From assembly GCA_002694065.1 (NCBI GenBank), contig NZKZ01000029.1, forward strand, positions 14,901 through 20,315: a DNA stretch of 5,415 nt, read 5' to 3'. Both the position numbers and the translations under genes were made by a program. Every line of letters begins with the position of its first letter. Within the stretch, counting starts at the first letter, position 1. Below, one piece after another: positions 1 to 5,415 of the stretch. The notes below the pieces were generated by a model. The model was not told the origin of the DNA and searched no databases. It saw nothing but the letters and a program-made list of their open reading frames with translations. Source of the DNA: Acidiferrobacter sp. (GTDB taxonomy: Bacteria; Pseudomonadota; Gammaproteobacteria; Arenicellales; UBA868).

Positions 1-461
1 TCATCAGCACCCTTGATGACATGGTGGTTGGTCACAACCAGTCCGTCCTTATCCACGATGAAACCCGAACCAAGTGAGCGGCTGTCCATCGGTCCTTGCG
101 GCATTTGGGGATAAGCATCCCCGAAAAACCGCTCCATAAAGCGGCGCATCTCCGGCGGGCCGTCAAAATCGAAATGCCTTCGGCCGTAGTGTGGATCGGA
201 TCCCCCGCGGTTGTTGTAGCCGTGGCTGAGTGACGCTGGCTGGATGGTTCGCGTGGAAATATTGACCACGGCAGGGCGGACCGCCTCGACCAGATCGGCG
301 AAACCATTGGCAGGCCGTACAATTTGCGCATCTGCGGACTCGGGTATGGCGGTTACGCCTATTCCGGCGTAGAGAATTGCACCCAGAGCTGTGGCGCTGG
401 CGAGCGCAGCAACCGCGGTGGTGGGCGCAAAACGCCGCAGGCTTTTTGCAGGATATTTCAT
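1..461 (-). CDS. degP: DegP/HtrA-family periplasmic serine protease, N-terminal part (runs off the left edge)
   Basis: This is the first 153 codons of a Do-type protease, which degrades or refolds damaged envelope proteins in the periplasm. The start ATG at 461-459 has a good GAGGA ribosome site (471-467) five bases upstream. Residues 1-45 look like a signal peptide: KSLRR, a hydrophobic stretch at about 12-37, then an Ala-Asp-Ala cleavage site at 43-45. Residues 53-70 (FADLVEAVRPAVVNIST) open the protease domain. A linker rich in Phe, Arg, Met and Pro (about 90-128) resembles the LA loop of DegP rather than the shorter DegS. SLGSGFIVDKDGLVVTNHHV (129-148) is the family signature, and His147 corresponds to the catalytic histidine. 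The catalytic Asp and Ser and any PDZ domains lie outside the window. The family is certain; DegP versus DegQ/MucD cannot be settled from this part. The gene follows dapE on the same strand but has its own upstream region. Confidence 0.93.
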   Translation of the reverse strand, partial: MKYPAKSLRRFAPTTAVAALASATALGAILYAGIGVTAIPESADAQIVRPANGFADLVEAVRPAVVNISTRTIQPASLSHGYNNRGGSDPHYGRRHFDFDGPPEMRRFMERFFGDAYPQMPQGPMDSRSLGSGFIVDKDGLVVTNHHVIKGAD

Positions 462-507
462 GAGTGTCCTCACTAAGTGGCTGTTAACGACTGCCACCTT
501 AGGACAC

Positions 508-540
508 GGGACGTTACCGGGACGTAACCAACAGGTTACG
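508..540 (-). promoter_or_regulatory. Three tandem 11-bp boxes upstream of degP, probable response-regulator operator
   Basis: On the minus strand three consecutive 11-mers read CGTAACCTGTT (540-530), GGTTACGTCCC (529-519) and GGTAACGTCCC (518-508). They share a G-T-A/T-A-C core at exact 11-bp spacing, and the last two differ at one base only. The first two cores also form a perfect inverted repeat, GTAACC-N4-GGTTAC (524-539). Direct repeats spaced by one helical turn are typical of OmpR/PhoB-type response regulators, and degP homologues are commonly induced by envelope-stress two-component systems such as CpxAR. The boxes end 46 bp before the degP start. No convincing -35 and -10 pair is visible; a weak TAAGGT lies at 501-496. 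The repeats are seen directly; the operator role is inferred. Confidence 0.5.
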
Positions 541-560
541 ATTTGTTAATAAAGCGGGCG

Positions 561-1703
561 TCAGGAATCCTGCGTACAGCCGAGCAGGCGCTTCAACACC
601 TTCTCATAAACCTGAGAGAGGGTATCAAGATCGTTTGCGCTTACTACCTCATCGACTTGATGAATAGTCCGGTTCAGGGGCCCCAGCTCTACAACCTGCG
701 CACCTGTTGGGGCGATAAACCGCCCATCGGAAGTGCCCCCATCGGTGGACAGGCGCGGTGAATACCCGGTCGTGTCGCTAATGCTCTCGGTAACCGCAGA
801 CACCAGAGGGCCCGGCAGAGTTTGGTACGGCAGTCCAAGCGGACTCCAGTCGATTGCAAAATGATCAGCGTGCCGCCGGCAGACCGATTCGATTTTTTCT
901 TTCAGATCAGGAGCCGTACTGTCGGGACAAAACCGCAGGTTGAATTGCGCCTCGGCCTCACCCGGGACCACGTTCGTGGCCCCTGTGCCGCTTCGAATGT
1001 TGGAGACCTGGAAAGTGGTCGGCGGGAAATACCCATTTCCATCATCCCAGTGGGTCGAGGAGAGCTCGCTGACGATTCGGCCAAGTCGATGAATCGGGTT
1101 ATCGGCAAGGTGCGGATAGGCAACGTGCCCCTGGATGCCCCGGACCTTAAGCGTTCCGCCAAGCGAGCCCCGTCGACCGTTTTTTATGACATCCCCCAGG
1201 CGCTCGGAGCTCGTTGGCTCACCAACCAGGCACCAGTCGATCACTTCATCCCTTGCGCCTAAAGTTTCCACGACACGAACGGTGCCGTCGACCGCCGGCC
1301 CTTCCTCATCGCTTGTCAGTAGTAACGCAATCGAACCCGGATGGTCCGGATGGGTTTCAACGAAGCGTTGGCAGGCGGTCACCATGGCCGCAACACTGCC
1401 TTTCATATCTGCCGCGCCGCGCCCGTGCAGCATACCGTCGATCACGTCTCCTGAAAAAGGGGGATACACCCAATCTGCCTCGGGCCCCGTCGGGACAACA
1501 TCTGTGTGTCCGGCAAACACAAACAACGGCCCCTCGGTGCCACGACGAAGCCACAGGTTCCTGACCTCGCCAAACGGCATGAATTCAGGGGTGAAGCCAT
1601 GCGGCTGCAACTCATCGACGACGAGATCCTGACAGCCTTTATCGTCCGGGGTGACTGAGGCTTTTCGTATCAGGTTCTGGGCGAGAGTGACAGTAGCGGT
1701 CAT
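561..1703 (-). CDS. dapE: Succinyl-diaminopimelate desuccinylase
   Basis: DapE is a cytoplasmic di-zinc M20 hydrolase that splits N-succinyl-LL-2,6-diaminopimelate into succinate and LL-diaminopimelate, in the route to lysine and peptidoglycan. The 380 residues match the usual length of about 375-380. Visible active-site residues: His66 and Asp68 in FAGHTDVVPTG, the bridging Asp99 in HGRGAADMKG, the Glu133-Glu134 pair in TSDEEGPAVDG (Glu133 the general base), Glu162 in VGEPTS and His348 in LNRTIHQVDE. The central dimerisation domain has GIQGHVAYPH (189-198, with His193) and GATNVVPG (241-248). GGTSDGRFIA (322-331) is the C-terminal signature. The ATG is supported because residues 5-30 align with known DapE N-termini. 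Its ribosome site is poor (GAGA inside a small palindrome). The gene lies 47 bp after the hisM-like gene with no clear terminator between, so co-transcription with the importer is plausible. The DapE-specific motifs argue against ArgE or another M20 amidase. Confidence 0.96.
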   Translation of the reverse strand: MTATVTLAQNLIRKASVTPDDKGCQDLVVDELQPHGFTPEFMPFGEVRNLWLRRGTEGPLFVFAGHTDVVPTGPEADWVYPPFSGDVIDGMLHGRGAADMKGSVAAMVTACQRFVETHPDHPGSIALLLTSDEEGPAVDGTVRVVETLGARDEVIDWCLVGEPTSSERLGDVIKNGRRGSLGGTLKVRGIQGHVAYPHLADNPIHRLGRIVSELSSTHWDDGNGYFPPTTFQVSNIRSGTGATNVVPGEAEAQFNLRFCPDSTAPDLKEKIESVCRRHADHFAIDWSPLGLPYQTLPGPLVSAVTESISDTTGYSPRLSTDGGTSDGRFIAPTGAQVVELGPLNRTIHQVDEVVSANDLDTLSQVYEKVLKRLLGCTQDS

Positions 1704-1716
1704 CTGAGAGTCTCAG
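1704..1716 (-). promoter_or_regulatory. Palindrome covering the presumed ribosome site of dapE
   Basis: The 13 bases directly before the dapE ATG read CTGAGACTCTCAG on the minus strand, a perfect inverted repeat (CTGAGA, C, TCTCAG). In RNA it could fold as a 5-bp stem with an ACU loop touching the start codon. The only Shine-Dalgarno-like bases near the start, GAGA, lie in this structure. A purine-rich GGCGGAAAG lies too far upstream to serve. This suggests weak or regulated initiation, but a 5-bp stem is only marginally stable and may be chance. Confidence 0.25.
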
Positions 1717-1750
1717 AAAAGGTCTTTCCGCCAAAAAGGAGCGGCGTCGA

Positions 1751-2518
1751 CTAGTTTTCGACGGCGGTACGGGCGCGAAGGTGTCCAAGCCAATGTTTCT
1801 CCCAGACCCGGAATCCTTTACTGATCAAGAAGACCAGCGCCATATAAAACAGCATGGCGGTGATAAAGCCTTCGTAGGCCAGGTAATAACGCCCGTTTAA
1901 CCAGCGGCCGACGCCGAGTATATCCTGAAGCGTGATGGTGCTGAGTACAACCGAGCTGTGCAGCATGAAGATGACCTCATTGGAATAGGCCGGCAACGCC
2001 CGCCTGAAAGCACTGGGCAGGACGATGCGCCGCATCACTCTGGCAGGAGACATGCCGCAGGCGCGTGCCGCTTCGATCTCTCCCTTGGCGGTGTTCTCAA
2101 TCGCGCCGCGAAGGAATTCGGTCGTATACGCGGCCGTATTGAGACTAAAGGTGATCAGAGCGCACCACCAGGGGCTGGAAAGCACCGGATCCCAGAGAAA
2201 ACTTTCCCGGACAAAGTCGAACTGGGCAAGGCCGTAATAGACCAGATAAGTCTGAACCAATAGGGGCGTGCCTCGGAAGAAGTAAGTGAACCCAAAGATC
2301 GGAGCGTTCAGCCAGCGGTGGCGGTAGGCACGTGCTATGGCGAGGGGTATCGCCATCACGCCGCCGATAAATAATGCCAGAACAGTAATTTCGATCGTCA
2401 GCAGCGCCCCATAAAAAAACTTGTCAATGTGGTCAGCGACCAGCATGAAGTCGAGCGGTGAGTGGTTTTCACTCACGTAGACCAGATATTCAAAGAAAGT
2501 GCGCTCGGTGTCGGCCAT
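1751..2518 (-). CDS. hisM: HisM-like permease of a polar amino-acid ABC importer
   Basis: This is an inner-membrane subunit of the importer, expected to pair with the HisQ-like protein. The 255 residues compare with about 240 in enterobacterial HisM; the extra length is mainly an N-terminal stretch (1-30) before the first membrane segment at about 37-60. FGFTYFFRGTPLLVQ (75-89) is the family motif of this permease class. The ATPase-docking EAA loop runs from EIEAARACGM to RRIVLPSA (147-170), followed by FRRALPAYSNEVIFMLHSS, very close to HisM. Further hydrophobic segments lie at about 80-100, 118-138, 183-203 and 215-235. The ATG is four bases after the stop of the upstream permease gene, with AGGG nine bases before it, so the two are surely co-expressed. 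Met25 is a less likely alternative start. The name reflects family resemblance; ArtM, OccM and AotM belong to the same family and sequence alone does not fix the substrate. Confidence 0.92.
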   Translation of the reverse strand: MADTERTFFEYLVYVSENHSPLDFMLVADHIDKFFYGALLTIEITVLALFIGGVMAIPLAIARAYRHRWLNAPIFGFTYFFRGTPLLVQTYLVYYGLAQFDFVRESFLWDPVLSSPWWCALITFSLNTAAYTTEFLRGAIENTAKGEIEAARACGMSPARVMRRIVLPSAFRRALPAYSNEVIFMLHSSVVLSTITLQDILGVGRWLNGRYYLAYEGFITAMLFYMALVFLISKGFRVWEKHWLGHLRARTAVEN

Positions 2519-2522
2519 GGTC

Positions 2523-3212
2523 TTATGCCCTGTCGACTCCGACGTTGTAGCGCCGCTCGAGCCAGCGTAGTCCCACGTCAGAACAGGCCGTCAGGATCAG
2601 GTAAATGACCAGCACGGCAAACATGAACGTAAACGGTTCGCGAACTGAACGTCCGGCGGTGGAAGCATTCCAGACCAGGTCATGCAGGCCAATCACAGAA
2701 ACCAAGGCGGTGGCCTTGATGAGAACCAGCCAATTGTTCGTGAAGGAGGGCAGAGCGTGCCGGATCATCTGGGGCCAGGTGATGCGTCGGAAAATCAGGA
2801 ACGGCCGCATTCCGCAGGCAATGCCTGCCTCAATCTGTCCTCGCGGGATAGCCAGAATGGCGCCACGGAAGGTTTCGGTCATGTAGGCGCCGAAGACAAA
2901 ACCGATAGACCAGACGCCCGCGATGAACTGGTTGATTTCGACGTAATCCCACAAGCCCGTCAGGCTGCCGAGGTCATTGGCGATCTGCTGACCTCCATAA
3001 AAAAGCAGCATCATCAGTACAAGATCCGGCACACCCCTTACCAGGGTGGTGTAAGCGCCGGCAATTTTCTGGGAAACGGGATTGGCAGCCAGTTTGGCGG
3101 CAGCCCCGACAAGACCCAGGACGACAGAAAGTGCAAGCGAGGCGAGGGCGAGCTGCACCGTGACCGCAGTGCCTGCGAGCAGAAGGTTTCGGTATTCCCA
3201 GATGGAATCCAT
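2523..3212 (-). CDS. hisQ: HisQ-like permease of a polar amino-acid ABC importer
   Basis: This is the second membrane subunit of the importer, 229 residues as is normal for HisQ/ArtQ/OccQ. The first membrane segment spans about 12-38. TTLVRGVPDLVLMMLLFYGG (55-74) is nearly identical to the HisQ motif. FGAYMTETFRGAI (107-119) leads into the EAA loop IEAGIACGM...RRITWPQMIRHALP (127-155), the coupling site for the ATPase. NNWLVLIKATALVSVIGLHDLV (159-180) and the C-terminus WLERRYNVGVDRA (217-229) also follow HisQ closely, the latter matching the ERRYSVGVKRA end of the enterobacterial protein. The ATG (3212-3210) has no recognisable Shine-Dalgarno: the bases before it are pyrimidine-rich (TCCTTTTCTGACCCAACG), and a stable hairpin lies 16 bases upstream. 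Expression is therefore probably well below that of the binding protein, as expected for this type of operon. Confidence 0.93.
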   Translation of the reverse strand: MDSIWEYRNLLLAGTAVTVQLALASLALSVVLGLVGAAAKLAANPVSQKIAGAYTTLVRGVPDLVLMMLLFYGGQQIANDLGSLTGLWDYVEINQFIAGVWSIGFVFGAYMTETFRGAILAIPRGQIEAGIACGMRPFLIFRRITWPQMIRHALPSFTNNWLVLIKATALVSVIGLHDLVWNASTAGRSVREPFTFMFAVLVIYLILTACSDVGLRWLERRYNVGVDRA

Positions 3213-3220
3213 CGTTGGGT

Positions 3221-3253
3221 CAGAAAAGGAACGGGCCCGCGAGGGGCCCGTTC
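3221..3253 (-). terminator. Intra-operon hairpin between binding-protein and permease genes, probable partial terminator or mRNA stabiliser
   Basis: GAACGGGCCC (3253-3244 on the minus strand) and GGGCCCGTTC (3238-3229) form a perfect, very GC-rich 10-bp stem with a 5-base loop, followed by CUUUUCUG. It lies 21 bases after the binding-protein stop and 16 bases before the hisQ-like start. The U tract is short, so I read it as a leaky terminator or a block to 3' exonucleases. Either would raise binding-protein mRNA over permease mRNA. Stable structures at this place are known in histidine-type transport operons. The stem is seen directly; its effect is inferred. Confidence 0.65.
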
Positions 3254-3274
3254 AGGTCATGCAAACAAAAGAAC

Positions 3275-4054
3275 TTAGTTGCCGTAGATATCGACAGCAA
3301 AGTACTTGTCGTTCATGGCTTTGTAAGTCCCGTCAGCGCGGATATCAAGAATAATCTGGCTGAGCTGGTCGCGCAGCGCGGAGTCTTCTTTGCGTACGGC
3401 AAAACCGGCACCAACGCCCTGACACTCAACGTCATCAATGGCGTCACCGAGGAAATCAAAGCCACTGCCGGCATCCAGCGCCAGGAAGCCTTCGTAGGCC
3501 TGCAGCGAGTCAGACAACTGCGCATCCAGGCGCCCAGCGGCAAGATCCTGCCAGACCTCTTCCTGAGTGGCGTACAGGACGAGTTCTGCACCCGGGAAAA
3601 GTTTTTCGGCCGAACACTGGTGTGTGGTAGCACGCTGCACACCCAACCGCTTGCCGTTGAGGCCTGCCGCCGTGCCGTCAAAGCTGGCGCCCTTTTTTGC
3701 GACCAGTTTGGCGGGGGTGTTGTAATACTTCACGGTGAAGTCGATCTTTTTCTTTCGCTCTTCTGTGATCGACATTGAGGCAATGATCGTATCGAATTTC
3801 TTGGCCAGCAGCGCGGGAATCATGCCGTCCCATTCCTGCTCGACCAGCACGCATTCGCGATTCAGTCGTTTGCAGACCTCCATCGCCATGTCGATGTCAA
3901 AGCCCTTGAGTGTGCCGTCTGCCTCTTTCCAGGAGAACGGCGGATAGGCGCCTTCCACGCCGACACGCAGCCCATGACCGCCTGCTGCGGCCGTTCCTGT
4001 GACCAGGGCAAGCACGCCGGCAAGCCCCAGCATAGTCAGTTTCTTTTTAATCAT
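3275..4054 (-). CDS. Periplasmic substrate-binding protein of the HisJ/LAO cationic amino-acid type
   Basis: This captures the substrate in the periplasm and delivers it to the permease pair. It has 259 residues with a signal peptide at 1-24 (MIKKK, hydrophobic 7-20, cleavage after Ala-Ala-Ala 22-24). Start choice: ATG 4054-4052 with GGGAG seven bases upstream. The family core is VGVEGAYPPFSWKEADGTLK (31-50) followed by GFDIDMA, then EWDGMIPALLAKKFDTIIAS (74-93) and MSITEERKKKIDF (94-106). By alignment with HisJ, Glu34 replaces Asp11, Tyr37 matches Tyr14, Ser93 and Ser95 match Ser70 and Ser72, Arg100 matches Arg77 (which holds the ligand carboxylate) and Asp182 matches Asp161 (which holds the alpha-amine). 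Cys61 and Cys68 match the HisJ disulfide; Cys147 and Cys211 could form a second. An acidic residue at position 34 favours a basic ligand (Arg, Orn, Lys, His or opine), but the exact substrate is open, so no symbol is given. The 80-bp gap after the ATPase gene has no clear promoter. Confidence 0.93.
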   Translation of the reverse strand: MIKKKLTMLGLAGVLALVTGTAAAGGHGLRVGVEGAYPPFSWKEADGTLKGFDIDMAMEVCKRLNRECVLVEQEWDGMIPALLAKKFDTIIASMSITEERKKKIDFTVKYYNTPAKLVAKKGASFDGTAAGLNGKRLGVQRATTHQCSAEKLFPGAELVLYATQEEVWQDLAAGRLDAQLSDSLQAYEGFLALDAGSGFDFLGDAIDDVECQGVGAGFAVRKEDSALRDQLSQIILDIRADGTYKAMNDKYFAVDIYGN

Positions 4055-4134
4055 CTCTCATCTCCCATCGGTTGTTGGAAAGTCCAGCCCGCTAATACTA
4101 CACGGACTATATTGAATTTGCTGACTCGCCGGTT

Positions 4135-4920
4135 TCAATGTAGCGCATTGGCCAGAAACTGACGAAAACGGGGTGACGCGGGGTTATCGAACATCTCGGC
4201 AGGCGGCCCTTGAGTTTCGATGGCCCCTTCATGGAGGAAGATCACCTTGTTGGAAACATCCCGTGCGAACCCAATCTCGTGTGTCACGACAATCATGGTT
4301 CTGCCTTCGTCGGCGAGTGTTCTCATTACCTTAAGAACTTCACCGACAAGCTCAGGGTCAAGTGCCGAGGTCGGCTCGTCGAACAGCATGACGTCCGGCT
4401 CCATGGCGAGCGCGCGGGCAATCGCAGCACGCTGTTGCTGGCCGCCGGATATGTGTGCCGGGTAGTAGTCCTTGCGATCGAGCATACCGACTTTGTCCAG
4501 AGTCTCGCAGCCGCGCTCATGCGCTTCAGTCTTGGACATCTTGAGAACATGAACCAGCGCTTCCGTAACGTTTTCAAGCACCGTCATGTGCTGCCACAGG
4601 TTGAAACTTTGAAACACCATACCCAGGCGCGCCCGCAACCGAATGACCTGATCCATGTCGGTAGGAACCGGACTCCCCGAGCGGTCAACAGTCATCTCGA
4701 TAGTTTCCCCCTGCACCGTAATGGAACCGCTGTCGGGCGTCTCGAGCAGATTGATACAGCGCAGAAAGGTGCTTTTGCCAGATCCGGAGGCGCCAAGCAT
4801 GGAGATCACGTCTCCTACGTGGGCATCCAGATGAACCCCTTTCAGAACCTCGACCTCGCCAAAACGCTTGTGCAGGTCATGCACCTTGAGTGCGAGAACG
4901 GATTCGGTGGGGTTTGTCAC
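4135..4920 (-). CDS. hisP: HisP-like ATPase of a polar amino-acid ABC importer
   Basis: This is the cytoplasmic ATPase subunit, which dimerises under the HisQ-HisM pair and powers import. The 261 residues are full length. Walker A is GASGSGKST (43-51), the Q-loop glutamine is Gln104 (MVFQSFNLW), the ABC signature is ISGGQQQR (157-164), Walker B is VMLFDE (177-182, catalytic Glu182), the D-loop is SALD (185-188) and the switch histidine is His214 in VVTHE. All catalytic residues are intact. FLRCINLLE (52-60), DPELVGEVL (188-196) and NPASPRFRQFL (246-256) are typical of the HisP/ArtP/OccP group. The start is GTG at 4920-4918; an in-frame TGA lies only one codon upstream, so nothing longer is possible, and no ATG precedes Walker A at residue 43. 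No convincing Shine-Dalgarno is seen (AACACTGACCC precedes the GTG). It is the first gene of the importer cluster, 80 bp before the binding-protein gene. Confidence 0.95.
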   Translation of the reverse strand: MTNPTESVLALKVHDLHKRFGEVEVLKGVHLDAHVGDVISMLGASGSGKSTFLRCINLLETPDSGSITVQGETIEMTVDRSGSPVPTDMDQVIRLRARLGMVFQSFNLWQHMTVLENVTEALVHVLKMSKTEAHERGCETLDKVGMLDRKDYYPAHISGGQQQRAAIARALAMEPDVMLFDEPTSALDPELVGEVLKVMRTLADEGRTMIVVTHEIGFARDVSNKVIFLHEGAIETQGPPAEMFDNPASPRFRQFLANALH

Positions 4921-4956
4921 GGGTCAGTGTTTTTCGAATAACGCACAGTTGCGGTC

Positions 4957-4987
4957 ATTCTATCTCAGGGCGAACGCCCAAAGGCAA
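4957..4987 (-). promoter_or_regulatory. Candidate sigma-70 promoter for the importer operon
   Basis: On the minus strand TAGAAT (4962-4957) matches five of six bases of the -10 consensus. TTGCCT (4987-4982) is a possible -35 (four of six), but the 19-bp spacer is longer than the usual 16-18. The spacer contains a small GGGC-GTTC-GCCC hairpin sequence (4979-4968). Transcription would start near 4950 and leave a leader of about 30 bases before the GTG of the ATPase gene. Since a strong terminator closes the preceding gene, some promoter must lie between 5080 and 4921. This is the best candidate I see there, but it is weak. Confidence 0.3.
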
Positions 4988-5080
4988 ATACCCGACCAAG
5001 GAAGCGTGCTTGAAGCGACTTTCAGTTGAATAGCGTGCACATGGGGCTGAAACCGCGACCGACTTGGAGGCCCATGGGGC

Positions 5081-5108
5081 AAAGAAAAAGCGGGCCGAAG
5101 CCCGCTTT
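5081..5108 (-). terminator. Rho-independent terminator after the polyamine-type binding-protein gene
   Basis: On the minus strand AAAGCGGGC (5108-5100), a UUCG loop (5099-5096) and GCCCGCUUU (5095-5087) form a perfect 9-bp stem, and the transcript continues UUCUUUG. A GC-rich stem, a stabilising UUCG tetraloop and a U-rich tail make this a textbook intrinsic terminator. It begins 23 bases after the stop codon at 5132 and separates that transcription unit from the amino-acid importer. Confidence 0.92.
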
Positions 5109-5131
5109 ATAAATGCAATTGGAATGTTGAA

Positions 5132-5415
5132 CTATTTTGCGAGCCAGCTGTTGAAGCGCTCGTTCAGTTCATCCATGTTGTCAGCCCAGAAATCGAAGTT
5201 GTAGGTCAGGGCAGTCGCAAAGTTTGCTGGTGCTGTCGGCAGATGCGGCAGGATGGCAGGGTTCACGAACTGCGAGGATGACTTACGAAGAGGACCATAA
5301 GAGATGTAGTTGGTCGTATCGGCCAGGGCTTCTGCGGATGTGCAGAATTTCAGGAACTTGAGGGCGGCCGCTTCGTTCGGCGCACCCTTCACGACCACGT
5401 AGGTATCCAGGTCAA
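5132..5415 (-). CDS. Extracellular solute-binding protein of the spermidine/putrescine (PotD/PotF) type, C-terminal part (runs off the right edge)
   Basis: Only the last 94 codons and part of one more are present. The reading frame is open to the window edge (it begins ...DLDTYVVVKGAPN), so this is the end of a longer gene and not a small protein starting at an internal GTG. The pattern is that of family-1/PotD-like binding proteins (COG0687): VVVKGAPNEAAALKFLKF (a 'KGSPN' helix near the C-terminus), ISYGPLRKSS (compare 'PYGPTNK'), LPTAPANFATAL and the ending WADNMDELNERFNSWL, which closely follows the usual 'WWADN.DEV.ERFNAWL'. In such systems the periplasmic protein serves an ABC importer for polyamines or related compounds, whose other genes would lie outside the window. 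The ligand-binding residues are not in view, so a different small cationic or organic ligand remains possible. The gene ends at a TAG (5134-5132) followed by a strong terminator. Confidence 0.8.
   Translation of the reverse strand, partial: DLDTYVVVKGAPNEAAALKFLKFCTSAEALADTTNYISYGPLRKSSSQFVNPAILPHLPTAPANFATALTYNFDFWADNMDELNERFNSWLAK

Noticed and set aside
541..560. GCCCGCTTTATTAA on the minus strand just after dapE looks like the 3' arm of a terminator similar to the one at 5081-5108.
   Set aside because: No matching GCGGGC 5' arm precedes it, so no hairpin can form; dapE has no visible intrinsic terminator.
822..1632. Long open frames on the + strand opposite dapE (822-1262 and 1135-1632).
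   Set aside because: They lie wholly inside a gene with every catalytic motif intact, have no family motifs or ribosome sites, and reflect GC-rich codon use on the other strand.
2605..3778. Open frames on the + strand opposite the hisQ-like and binding-protein genes (up to 198 codons), and a similar one of 243 codons at 4210-4941.
   Set aside because: Their translations have no recognisable domain, membrane pattern or signal, and the opposite strand has full-length, well-conserved genes.
4053..4068. A five-codon open frame (M-G-D-E-R) just before the binding-protein gene whose TGA overlaps its ATG as ATGA.
   Set aside because: It has no ribosome site of its own and overlaps the GGGAG site of the real gene; a frame this short arises easily by chance.
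4095..4140. Possible ArgR-type operator or internal promoter before the binding-protein gene (TTGAAA, TATAGT, ATTCA-like half sites).
   Set aside because: The hexamers are 21 bp apart and only half of an ARG box is present, so neither reading meets a reasonable standard.
5013..5080. Scattered short repeats upstream of the importer: TTTCAG and CTGAAA arms about 30 bp apart, CATGGGGC at 5040-5047 and 5073-5080, and the palindrome CCCATGGG.
   Set aside because: The arms are only 6-8 bp, irregularly spaced and match no operator I recognise; they are within chance expectation for 200 bp.
1..5415. Search for mobile elements, CRISPR repeats, tRNA or rRNA genes and toxin-antitoxin or phage-defence genes.
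   Set aside because: None is present: all coding space is taken by recognised housekeeping and transport genes, and the gaps are 4 to 211 bp with no such structures.

Overview
The window is a stretch of ordinary proteobacterial chromosome. Every gene I can support lies on the minus strand, so transcription runs right to left. The best taxonomic hint is DapE, whose sequence reads like gammaproteobacterial (Pseudomonas-type) DapE. The HtrA-type protease and the binding protein would also fit an alphaproteobacterium, so I call it Pseudomonadota without naming a class. Codon and base use look even across the genes. I see no insertion sequence, integrase, phage gene, CRISPR array, tRNA or rRNA.

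Layout in transcription order. (1) 5415-5132: the C-terminal end of a periplasmic binding protein of the polyamine (PotD/PotF) type, closed by a strong intrinsic terminator at about 5108-5081. (2) 4920-1751: a complete polar amino-acid ABC importer: HisP-like ATPase, HisJ/LAO-like periplasmic binding protein, HisQ-like permease and HisM-like permease. A perfect 10-bp hairpin separates the binding-protein gene from the permease genes. (3) 1703-561: dapE, succinyl-diaminopimelate desuccinylase of lysine and peptidoglycan synthesis, 47 bp after the last permease gene and possibly co-transcribed. (4) 461-1: the N-terminal third of a DegP/HtrA periplasmic serine protease, running off the left edge. 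Its 99-bp upstream gap holds three tandem 11-bp boxes that look like an operator for an OmpR/PhoB-type response regulator.

How they work together: the binding protein captures a probably cationic amino acid (arginine, ornithine, lysine, histidine or an opine-like compound) in the periplasm and delivers it to the HisQ-HisM membrane pair driven by a HisP dimer. DapE makes LL-diaminopimelate in the cytoplasm, so an importer for basic amino acids sits beside a lysine/DAP biosynthesis gene. The protease is a separate envelope quality-control function, probably under its own stress-responsive promoter.

I found no undescribed system. The points most worth a second look are the tandem 11-bp boxes before degP, the hairpin inside the transporter operon, the link between the importer and dapE, and three starts with poor or occluded ribosome-binding sites.
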